Below are positions 6,690 through 13,881 of a stretch of DNA of 15,810 bases, piece by piece. The notes beneath the pieces are model-generated. The model was given only the letters and a program-made list of their open reading frames with translations. It was not told the DNA's origin and ran no database searches. This DNA comes from Candidatus Gastranaerophilales bacterium (GTDB lineage: Bacteria; Cyanobacteriota; Vampirovibrionia; Gastranaerophilales; Gastranaerophilaceae), in contig CALUVK010000021.1 of NCBI GenBank assembly GCA_944324205.1, positions 1 through 15,810 on the forward strand. The letters are read 5' to 3'. Within the stretch, counting starts at the first letter, position 1; each line of letters begins with the position of its first letter. The position numbers and the translations under genes are program-made.

Positions 6690-7756
6690 TGAATTATCTT
6701 TATTTTTTATACATTGAATTTCTTACAAAACATAATATTCCGAAACTTTTTGGCGATATTACGTTTTATATTATTCCTTTTTGTATAATTGCTGCGGCAC
6801 TTATCGTTGCCGTACTTGTCCTTGTATTGGCTGAAAGAAAACTTTTAGGATTTTTTACTCAAAGAAAAGGCCCGAACAGAGTCGGAATATGGGGTGTTTT
6901 ACAAACCTTGGCAGATGCGTTTAAACTTTTATGCAAAGAAAATATCACTCCGACTCATGCGGACAGATTTCTTTTTAATCTCGCACCGATTATTTTGTTT
7001 ATACCTGTTATGACTGTTTTAGGTATAATCCCATACAGCTCGGAATTCACATTTGTTAATACAAGTACCAATGTCATTTTATACTTGATTCTTGCAGCAT
7101 TTCCCGTATTAAGTATATTTTTGGCAGGATGGGCAAGCAATAACAAGTATTCTCTTTTAGGTGCAATGAGAAGTATATCTCAGGTTTTAAGTTATGAACT
7201 TCCGATTGCATTTGTTATATTATCAGTAGCAGTTTTATCATCCTCGCTTAACCTAACGGGAATTACACTTGCGCAGTTCTCAAAATGGGGGCTTGCCGGA
7301 TGGTTTGTTTTTCCGTGCATTATAGGATTTATTATAATGTTTATATGTATTCTTGCAGAACTCAATCGTTGTCCGTTTGATTTACCGGAGGCAGAAAGTG
7401 AACTTATCTGCGGATATAATACCGAATATTCCGGCATGAGATTTGCCTTATTCTACCTTGGTGAATATGCGATGATGTTTGCAAATTCCATGTTTATTGC
7501 GATTCTGTTTTTAGGAGGATATCTATCGCCATTCGGGAAATATTTGTTTAATTCTTCATTCTTAATCTATTTTGAGCAGGCATTCTGGTTATTTTTAAAG
7601 GCCGGATTCATAATTTTTGTTATGATTTGGATAAGAGCAACGCTGCCAAGGCTTGCAGCATTTGATTTGTTAAAATTTTCCTGGTCAGTATTACTGCCGC
7701 TTTCAATCATTAACCTCTTTATTGCGGTTATCCTAAAGATGGGAGGTATTGTATGA
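6689..7756 (+). CDS. nuoH: Complex I subunit H
   Basis: Membrane subunit (NuoH/NdhA/ND1) that bridges the quinone pocket and the antiporter-like subunits. 355 aa with about eight to nine hydrophobic helices. Signature stretches are intact: LAERKLLGFFTQRKGPNRVG, then ADAFKLLCKENITP, the GAMRSISQVLSYELP helix, and the acidic loop AELNRCPFDLPEAESEL followed by GYNTEYSGMRFALFYLGEY. The C-terminal IRATLPRLAAFD is also typical. It starts with GTG sharing its G with the nuoD stop (TAGTG), with GGAGG at 6674-6678. Its stop overlaps the nuoI ATG by 4 bases. Confidence 0.95.
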   Translation: MNYLYFLYIEFLTKHNIPKLFGDITFYIIPFCIIAAALIVAVLVLVLAERKLLGFFTQRKGPNRVGIWGVLQTLADAFKLLCKENITPTHADRFLFNLAPIILFIPVMTVLGIIPYSSEFTFVNTSTNVILYLILAAFPVLSIFLAGWASNNKYSLLGAMRSISQVLSYELPIAFVILSVAVLSSSLNLTGITLAQFSKWGLAGWFVFPCIIGFIIMFICILAELNRCPFDLPEAESELICGYNTEYSGMRFALFYLGEYAMMFANSMFIAILFLGGYLSPFGKYLFNSSFLIYFEQAFWLFLKAGFIIFVMIWIRATLPRLAAFDLLKFSWSVLLPLSIINLFIAVILKMGGIV

Positions 7757-8127
7757 TAAATGCAATAAAATCCTTGTGGGAAGGTCATTGGACTGTTTTC
7801 AAACATTTGTTCAGAAAAGCGGTAACTTTGGAATATCCTGAAAAAAAGCGGGAACCGAACGAAGCTTTCAGAGGGAAATTAACCGTAAACGGATGCATAG
7901 GGTGCGGGGTTTGTAAAAGAGTCTGTCCTTCAGGAGCTATTGAGTATCAAAAAGATGATGAGGGTAAAGTTCGTTCATACAGTTTCGACTTAAAAAAATG
8001 TATTTTCTGCGGTAATTGTGCTTATTACTGTCCTAAAGGTGCAATTAAGATGACAAAAAATTACGAACTTGCTACAGAAGATAAAAATAGTTTATGCTTA
8101 AACTACAAAGGAGGGGCTGATGATTGA
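7753..8127 (+). CDS. nuoI: Complex I subunit I, 2x[4Fe-4S] ferredoxin
   Basis: Iron-sulfur subunit (NuoI/NdhI/TYKY) carrying clusters N6a and N6b, which pass electrons towards N2. 124 aa, compact for the family. Both four-Cys motifs are complete: C48, C51, C54, C58 in CIGCGVCKRVCP, and C83, C86, C89, C93 in CIFCGNCAYYCP. The amphipathic N-terminus (W9, W13, F16) likely lies on the membrane. With no nuoEFG beside it, this subunit may sit near the electron entry point. GGGAGG at 7741-7746 precedes the ATG by six bases. It overlaps nuoJ by 8 bases. Confidence 0.95.
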   Translation: MINAIKSLWEGHWTVFKHLFRKAVTLEYPEKKREPNEAFRGKLTVNGCIGCGVCKRVCPSGAIEYQKDDEGKVRSYSFDLKKCIFCGNCAYYCPKGAIKMTKNYELATEDKNSLCLNYKGGADD

Positions 8128-8644
8128 TAATCCCGTAATATTCTACACTGCGTCTGTTATGATTATTGCGTTTGCACTTACGGCTCTTTTTGCAAGGAAT
8201 GTAATATATTCCCTGCTTGCCGCAGTTTGTGTATTTTTTCTCGGCGGATTATTCTTTTATATTCTGGGCTCGGAATACAATGCAATTATTCAAGCCGCAA
8301 TATACGGACTTGCAGTACCGGTAATTCTTGGAGTTTCAATAATGTTCAGAGGGAATTTTCCGGCTAAAAAAGAGACAAAGAAAAGAAAGCTTACTGTTCC
8401 TTATGTCTTTTTAATGAGTGCGGGAATTTTTATTCTGGCATTTATTTATCTTGTTATGATGTCACTTGTCATCCTGCCTGATACATTCAACTTTGTAGAA
8501 GTACAACAGATAAACGCTTATGATAACATGCTTGCTTTTGCAAAGGGGCTGTTCGTTAATTATGTATGGGCGTTTGAACTTGTTTCATTATTACTGACAA
8601 TTGTAATTGCGGGACTTTCTATGTTCAGAAAGAGAGGTGCATAG
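8120..8644 (+). CDS. nuoJ: Complex I subunit J
   Basis: Membrane subunit (NuoJ/NdhG/ND6), 174 aa with five predicted helices (about 6-25, 30-50, 53-72, 92-115, 143-168). Helix 3 has the family's conserved flexible region (AIIQAAIYGLAVPVILGVSI), which takes part in coupling. An AAAGGAGGGG run at 8108-8115 precedes the ATG. A basic loop (KKETKKRKL) follows helix 3. It sits in the usual position between nuoI and nuoK, and its stop directly abuts the nuoK start. Confidence 0.9.
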   Translation: MIDNPVIFYTASVMIIAFALTALFARNVIYSLLAAVCVFFLGGLFFYILGSEYNAIIQAAIYGLAVPVILGVSIMFRGNFPAKKETKKRKLTVPYVFLMSAGIFILAFIYLVMMSLVILPDTFNFVEVQQINAYDNMLAFAKGLFVNYVWAFELVSLLLTIVIAGLSMFRKRGA

Positions 8645-8950
8645 ATGGCTGTCACTGTTTACAGTTATTTATTTATCGGACTTATTCTGTTTTTAATAGG
8701 GCTTGCGGGGTCGGTTCTGGTTAAAAATGTTATCAAAGTTTTAATCTCAATAGAATTTATGCTGCTTGGAGTTAATATAAATTTCGTAACCTTTGCGGTT
8801 TTTTGTGACAATATAAGCCTTGACGGCTGTATTCTGGCCCTGTTTTATACGGGACTGGGTGCCGTAGAACTCGCGGTTGCACTGTATATTTTCTATCTTA
8901 TGTTCAAGAAAAAGGGCGATGATAATATTGAAAGATACGGAGAGTTATAA
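8645..8950 (+). CDS. nuoK: Complex I subunit K
   Basis: Small membrane subunit (NuoK/NdhE/ND4L), 101 aa with three helices, matching the family length. The two membrane glutamates of the proton path are present: E37 in SIEFMLLGVN and E75 in GAVELAVALY, corresponding to E36 and E72 of E. coli NuoK. The gene starts immediately after the nuoJ stop, with GAGAGGTG just upstream inside nuoJ. It is followed by a 59-base gap, the first real spacing in the operon. Confidence 0.93.
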   Translation: MAVTVYSYLFIGLILFLIGLAGSVLVKNVIKVLISIEFMLLGVNINFVTFAVFCDNISLDGCILALFYTGLGAVELAVALYIFYLMFKKKGDDNIERYGEL

Positions 8951-9009
8951 AAAGAAGTTGTTGGATTTCAACCAACATATGAACTCTTCAAAATTAAAAA
9001 GGATAATCA
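8951..9009 (+). other. nuoK-nuoL spacer with a small hairpin
   Basis: This spacer has TGTTGG (8959-8964) and CCAACA (8972-8977), a 6-bp stem with a 7-base loop, then an A-rich run with AAAAAGGA (8996-9003) as the nuoL ribosome site. No T-run follows the stem, so it is not a standard terminator. It might be an RNA stability or processing element within the operon. Confidence 0.35.
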
Positions 9010-10830
9010 ATGCAAAACTTAATAACAAATAACATATATCTAATATTACTTCTTCCGCTATGGATATTTTTAATAATCATGGGGGGGAGGTTTTTTGCAG
9101 TTTATGTGCATAAAAGAATAATATACGCTCTGACACTTCTATCCTCTTTTCTTGGCGGTCTTCTTACATTTGTAAGTCTTATTAAGTTTGAAGCACCTCT
9201 TGAACAGACGTTTTCTTTTATAAAAATCAATGATTTTACTATCTCAGCCGGATTGTATATTGATAAACTCTCTCTGATAATGGCGCTAGTTCTTTTCATT
9301 GTGAGTTTCTTTGTGCAAGTTTTTTCCGTACCGTATATGAAAAACAAGGACAAAAACTATAGATTTTATGCATATCTGAATATGTTTAACTTTACAATGG
9401 CCGGCCTTCTTTTCAGCCCGAATATGTTCCAAATGTATGCTTTTTGGGAACTTGTCGGAGTAATCTCATATCTGCTTATCGGCTTTGAATATAGAAAAGA
9501 AGAAAAATCCGAAGCCTCAAGGCGTGTGTTTTTAATGAACAGGATAGGAGATACCGCCCTTATTGCCGGAATAATCGCAGTTTCTTATTTTATGTATAAT
9601 TACTCAGGAAATCCCGCTTTTACAGAACTCGCAATTGAAGATATGAATGTAATACCGGCATTTTTGTACGCGTACACGCCTACGGTTGTATTCTTAATGA
9701 TTTCAATACTGTTCATAATCGGAGCTATGGTAAAATCCGCCCAATTTCCTTTTTATACCTGGCTGCAGGATGCAATGGAAGCAGAACTTCCCGTAAGTGC
9801 ACTTTTACATTCCGCTACGATGGTAGCTTTAGGGGTTTACTTGCTCATAAGGCTAATGCCGTTTTTTGTATTTGAAAAACATCTGCTTATAATCATTATG
9901 ATAGCAGGTGTTGTGACCGCTATAATTTGTTCGGCTTTGGCTTCTGCAGAGACTCACCCCAAAAAAGTCCTTGCATATTCTACTTCCGCAAACTTAGGAC
10001 TTATGTTCTGGGCACTGGGTGCCGGAAACATAAAGGCTGCGATTATTTTATTTATCGCACACGCTTTTATTAAATCTCTGTTGTTTTTATCATTGGGAAT
10101 TAAAAATACTTTTGCGGGATATATTACATTCCTGCTCGGAGGCTTAAGCCTTGCAGGTTTAATATTCTCGGGAATGATAGCGAAAGAAATTATGTTTGCA
10201 AAAATGACTGGAATAAGTTCGATTTTATTCTGTATTTCCGCATTTCTAACCGCATTTTATATAATCAGAATTTCAATAATTATGATAAAGGATGAAAAGC
10301 TTGAAAACAAAATTAATTTTGCCGAATTTGTACCGATTGCACTTCTGTTTTTGGTTAATATAGCTTTTTATTTTGTTATAAGAAAACATGCAGAATACAA
10401 AATTGCAGAACCTTTTTGGTGCGCACTTGCAGGATGGGGGCTTGTGTATTTTCTGCATACAAAGAATCTGCTTTTAAAATTCAAAGAAACGCCGAAATTT
10501 TTGGAGAAGTTTTATAATAAAATTATTGCCCGAATTTATGAAACCACATCTGAGATTTCCGATTTCATTGATGTTAAGATTTTATCAAATTACAAGCCTT
10601 TGATTTGGATATGTAAATTGTCAGTTCGAATTTTCGGTTTGATTGAATACAAAATTATGAATGGAGCAGTAAAACTTACCGCTTCAGTTATGAAAGGTTT
10701 TTCGAAATACGATTCCTGCCTTCAGAGCGGGAATGTACAAACTTATAATGCTTATGCATTTATAATTGTTACTGTTATAATAAGCTGTGTAATTGCGGCT
10801 TACACGTTAATATTGAGTCAATTCAGCTAG
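9010..10830 (+). CDS. nuoL: Complex I subunit L, antiporter-like
   Basis: Distal proton-pumping subunit (NuoL/NdhF/ND5), 606 aa, near the usual length. Pump residues are in place: E147 in FWELVGVISY, D181 in RIGDTALIAG, K242 in GAMVKSAQFPFYTW, H267 in LLHSAT, H351 and K355 in AHAFIKSLLFL, and K392 in the helix LIFSGMIAKEIM. The C-terminal amphipathic helix (about 490-560) and last anchor helix (581-603) are present. Two parts depart from the family as I know it. The usual loop after KALLFL (a GSVIHA/GEQD/MGGL-type segment) is nearly missing, leaving only SLGIKNTFAGY. The DIKKVLAYSTISQLGYM region reads THPKKVLAYSTSANLGLM. Both suggest a divergent NuoL rather than a broken gene, because the frame is intact. 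Confidence 0.93.
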   Translation: MQNLITNNIYLILLLPLWIFLIIMGGRFFAVYVHKRIIYALTLLSSFLGGLLTFVSLIKFEAPLEQTFSFIKINDFTISAGLYIDKLSLIMALVLFIVSFFVQVFSVPYMKNKDKNYRFYAYLNMFNFTMAGLLFSPNMFQMYAFWELVGVISYLLIGFEYRKEEKSEASRRVFLMNRIGDTALIAGIIAVSYFMYNYSGNPAFTELAIEDMNVIPAFLYAYTPTVVFLMISILFIIGAMVKSAQFPFYTWLQDAMEAELPVSALLHSATMVALGVYLLIRLMPFFVFEKHLLIIIMIAGVVTAIICSALASAETHPKKVLAYSTSANLGLMFWALGAGNIKAAIILFIAHAFIKSLLFLSLGIKNTFAGYITFLLGGLSLAGLIFSGMIAKEIMFAKMTGISSILFCISAFLTAFYIIRISIIMIKDEKLENKINFAEFVPIALLFLVNIAFYFVIRKHAEYKIAEPFWCALAGWGLVYFLHTKNLLLKFKETPKFLEKFYNKIIARIYETTSEISDFIDVKILSNYKPLIWICKLSVRIFGLIEYKIMNGAVKLTASVMKGFSKYDSCLQSGNVQTYNAYAFIIVTVIISCVIAAYTLILSQFS

Positions 10831-10841
10831 AGGGGAAATAT

Positions 10842-12329
10842 ATGGAAATATTTTTATCAATACCGTTTTTAATCTTTATGCCGCTTGCGGTTTCATTATT
10901 ATTGATATCACCGCTCTTTACACGAAATGAAATCATCGTAAGGCGTTTTGCAAAAGGAGTTTTTTCATTCCATTTTCTGTATTCGGTTTTAATGCTTATA
11001 TTTTTTGATAAAGCAAATCCTTATGTAAACGAAATTCACTTCTTCGGCCTCGATTGGGTGCAGACATTAGGCATAAAATTCATATTCAGAATTGATGCAG
11101 TGTCAATGATTTTAACGGTATTAACATCTTTTGTATTTCTTCTTGCTTCCGTTGCAAGCAAATTTAATATAAGAGAAAGCCACAAATTTTATTATTCAAT
11201 GCTTCTGCTTTTAATGTCAGCTATTTTGGGTATATTTACATCTGCTGACATGTTTGTATTCTTCCTCTTCTGGGAACTTGAACTCATCCCTGCATATTTC
11301 CTGATTGCAGGAAGCTGGGGGCAAACGGATAATAAAAATGACGCGGCAAAAAATTCCGCCGTAAAATTCGTCTTGTTCACATTTTTAGGAAGCATGTTTA
11401 TGCTGCTTGGAATACTTTTGCTTCATTATTATAATTACATTTCAAACGGAATTTTATCCGCAAGTTTTTCGGATATTATAGATTCTCCGATTCCCGCTCC
11501 TATACAAATTATGATTGCAATCTGTCTGCTTATCGGATTCGGGGTAAAACTCCCTATCATACCTCTGCACAGCTGGCTTCCTGATGCACATACAAATGCC
11601 GTAACACCGGTAAGTATGGTTTTAGCGGGAATTCTTTTAAAAACCGGAGCTTACGGAATATACAGATTTAACTATGAAACCATGTCTGAGTCTTTTCAGA
11701 CGGTTGCGCCTTATCTTGCAATATTGGCTTTAATTAATATAATCTTTACCGCATTTGTAGCTTACGCTCAGACTGATATAAAAAGAATTGTAGCCTATTC
11801 AAGCATTTCAAATATGGGACTGGTGCTTTTGGGGCTTGCTGCATATAACCAAATCGGTTTTTCAGCCTCAGTATTCCATATGGTTGCGCACGCGCTTGTA
11901 ACCTGCGGTTTATTTATGATTGCCGGAATTGTTTATTTAAGATGTAAAAACCGTGATATAAACACTTTATCAGGGATTGCAGCATATATGCCGCGCCTGT
12001 TTGGCTTTGCAGCAGTAATTGTATTGGCTTCAATCGGAGTTCCTATGTTTGCGCCGTTTATAAGTGAAATTTTGACTGTAATCGGAGCTATGAATTCGGA
12101 TTTATCGGAAGTTTTGAAATTCTCGGCTGTATTTTCACTTCCGCTTCTTATCTTAAGTTCTTGTTATATGCTCAAATTTCTTCACAAAAGTTTCTTTGGC
12201 GAAGCAAGAGAAGATTGGGCTAAAATCAACGACATTTCCGTACATGAATTTGTTGTATTAGGAGCAGTTCTTGCCGGTTTAATACTCTTCGGACTCTATC
12301 CAAATGCAATAATAGGCATGATAGGGTGA
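10842..12329 (+). CDS. nuoM: Complex I subunit M, antiporter-like
   Basis: Antiporter-like proton-pumping subunit (NuoM/NdhD/ND4), 495 aa, about fourteen hydrophobic helices. Key residues: E145 in FWELELIPAYFLI, K236 in GFGVKLPIIPLHSWLPDAH, K267 in GILLKTGAYGIYR, and E409 in FAPFISEIL. TDIKRIVAYSSISNMG is also conserved. The usual GLPGLSGF turn is replaced by GVPMFAPF. The gene starts 11 bases after nuoL, with AGAGGGGA upstream. A 60-base gap with octamer repeats follows it. Confidence 0.95.
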   Translation: MEIFLSIPFLIFMPLAVSLLLISPLFTRNEIIVRRFAKGVFSFHFLYSVLMLIFFDKANPYVNEIHFFGLDWVQTLGIKFIFRIDAVSMILTVLTSFVFLLASVASKFNIRESHKFYYSMLLLLMSAILGIFTSADMFVFFLFWELELIPAYFLIAGSWGQTDNKNDAAKNSAVKFVLFTFLGSMFMLLGILLLHYYNYISNGILSASFSDIIDSPIPAPIQIMIAICLLIGFGVKLPIIPLHSWLPDAHTNAVTPVSMVLAGILLKTGAYGIYRFNYETMSESFQTVAPYLAILALINIIFTAFVAYAQTDIKRIVAYSSISNMGLVLLGLAAYNQIGFSASVFHMVAHALVTCGLFMIAGIVYLRCKNRDINTLSGIAAYMPRLFGFAAVIVLASIGVPMFAPFISEILTVIGAMNSDLSEVLKFSAVFSLPLLILSSCYMLKFLHKSFFGEAREDWAKINDISVHEFVVLGAVLAGLILFGLYPNAIIGMIG

Positions 12330-12338
12330 AATTAACTT

Positions 12339-12370
12339 CTTATAAACCACTAAACTTATAAACTACTAAA
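12339..12370 (+). repeat. Four tandem octamers before nuoN
   Basis: Four 8-base units: CTTATAAA, CCACTAAA, CTTATAAA, CTACTAAA, ending 19 bases before the nuoN ATG. They share the C-N-N-N-TAAA pattern and gene-relative orientation with the array at 1715-1746 before the flagellin. They lie in one of only two sizeable gaps inside the nuo operon. Function unknown. Confidence 0.65.
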
Positions 12371-12389
12371 CTAACAATAAGAGGTCAAA

Positions 12390-13823
12390 ATGCTAAACGA
12401 TATATTCAACATCTTATTACCACATGTATGTCTTGCAGGATTTATCATCCTACAGCTTATTCTATCAATGGTTTTGCACCCGAAATTCTACAGATATGCA
12501 AGACTTGTTTCAGTATTGGGAATAGTATCTTCTATTGTACTTTTATCTACAGTACAGACAGAGCCGCAGTATTTTGCATTCAAAAACTCTCTTATGTCAG
12601 ATAGCTACACTCTCTTATTCGATTTTATGATACTGCTTTGCGGATTTTTTGCAATACTTTTAAGCCGAAACCTTGTTAGAACAATCAAGGGAAATGCATA
12701 TACTTATAATGCAATTTTTCTTACCGCACTGTTTGGCGCAATAAATATCGTATCTGCAAATGACTTCCTAACACTTTTCGTATCAGTTGAACTTCTAAGC
12801 TTTGCTACTTATTTTTTGATTGCAGCCGCAAAAGGATATTATTCAAAAGAAGCGAGTTTTAAATACCTGTTAACATCCGCTATCTCAACAGGTGTTTTTC
12901 TATTCGGTGTTTCTTATATGTACGGAATCACAAGTTCAATAAATATTTCAGATATTTATGAAATAATAACAAATCAAGAACCCTCCATAATGTATTCCAT
13001 TTCATCGATTATGATAATTTTCGGACTCATTTCCAAGCTTGCGGTATTTCCGTTTGCAAACTGGATTATTGATGTATATAAAGGGACTGAAACCTCTGTT
13101 CTGGCGTTTTTATCAACAGTGCCGAAACTGGCACTGTTCGGAATTGTATGCAGATTGCTTGTATTCCCGCTCAATAACAGTCTCGAACTTACTTTTGCAG
13201 TTGCATTCATATCTCTTATTACTGCATTTTGGGCAAATACGTATGCAATAAGAGAAAAAAATGTAAAAATAATCTTTGCCTGCTCGGCATCTGCAAATTC
13301 ATCTTATGCTCTTTTAACGGCTTCACTTGTTTCTGTTTACAACTTATCAGCAGTAATCTTTTATCTTATTTGCTACGTACTAATGAATATTGCAGTCTTT
13401 GCCTTCTTAAATATTTACGGTGATAAGAACCCTATGGATACAGAAAACTTCAAATGTTTATTCTTTAAAAACCGTACGCTGACTCTTGCATATGCAATTT
13501 CAGTAATAGCACTGGCCGGAATTCCGATTACATCGGGATTTATTGCAAAAATTTATTTATTCAGCGCAATTGCAAGCTCCGGACTGATTTTGATACCATT
13601 TTTACTCGCACTTCTGCTGCTTACGGTTGTTGCACTCTATTATTATTTAAAAATCCTGCTTCCTTTATTTACTAAATGTGATAAAAATATAGATATTTCT
13701 TATTTACAATCAGGTTTCTCACAGAAATTTGTAATTTATGTAACAGCTGGAATTACAATACTATTAGGGATTTTCCCCGAAATTTTAATTGAATTATGTA
13801 AATTTATTGCATATAATATTTAA
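12390..13823 (+). CDS. nuoN: Complex I subunit N, antiporter-like
   Basis: Proton-pumping subunit next to NuoK (NuoN/NdhB/ND2), 477 aa. Pump residues: E134 in FVSVELLSFATYFLI, K216 in SKLAVFPFANW, K246 in FLSTVPKLALFG, and K387 in SGFIAKIYLF. IDVYKGTETSVLAFLS is the family's DVYEGAP-like loop. The helix that usually reads LLAYSSIAHAGY is diverged here (IIFACSASANSSYALL). AAGAGGT lies just before the ATG. It is the last nuo gene; no nuoE, nuoF or nuoG homologue occurs in the window. Confidence 0.94.
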   Translation: MLNDIFNILLPHVCLAGFIILQLILSMVLHPKFYRYARLVSVLGIVSSIVLLSTVQTEPQYFAFKNSLMSDSYTLLFDFMILLCGFFAILLSRNLVRTIKGNAYTYNAIFLTALFGAINIVSANDFLTLFVSVELLSFATYFLIAAAKGYYSKEASFKYLLTSAISTGVFLFGVSYMYGITSSINISDIYEIITNQEPSIMYSISSIMIIFGLISKLAVFPFANWIIDVYKGTETSVLAFLSTVPKLALFGIVCRLLVFPLNNSLELTFAVAFISLITAFWANTYAIREKNVKIIFACSASANSSYALLTASLVSVYNLSAVIFYLICYVLMNIAVFAFLNIYGDKNPMDTENFKCLFFKNRTLTLAYAISVIALAGIPITSGFIAKIYLFSAIASSGLILIPFLLALLLLTVVALYYYLKILLPLFTKCDKNIDISYLQSGFSQKFVIYVTAGITILLGIFPEILIELCKFIAYNI

Positions 13824-13840
13824 ACCTAGCAAAAAATTTT

Positions 13841-13860
13841 TTTAGAGGTTTTACTCTAAA
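13841..13860 (+). other. Hairpin between nuoN and the 621-aa gene
   Basis: TTTAGAG (13841-13847) and CTCTAAA (13854-13860) form a 7-bp stem with a 6-base loop, preceded by A6T4. On the plus strand it is followed by TAAAAAAGGAG, not a T-run, so it is not a clear terminator for the operon. It ends close to the ribosome site of the next gene (GGAG at 13868-13871) and could be an operator or leader element. Confidence 0.35.
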
Positions 13861-13881
13861 TAAAAAAGGAGAACTGCAATA

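Noticed and set aside
12339..12370. CRISPR-like array
   Set aside because: Units are only 8 bases, contiguous with no spacers, and there are no cas genes in the window.
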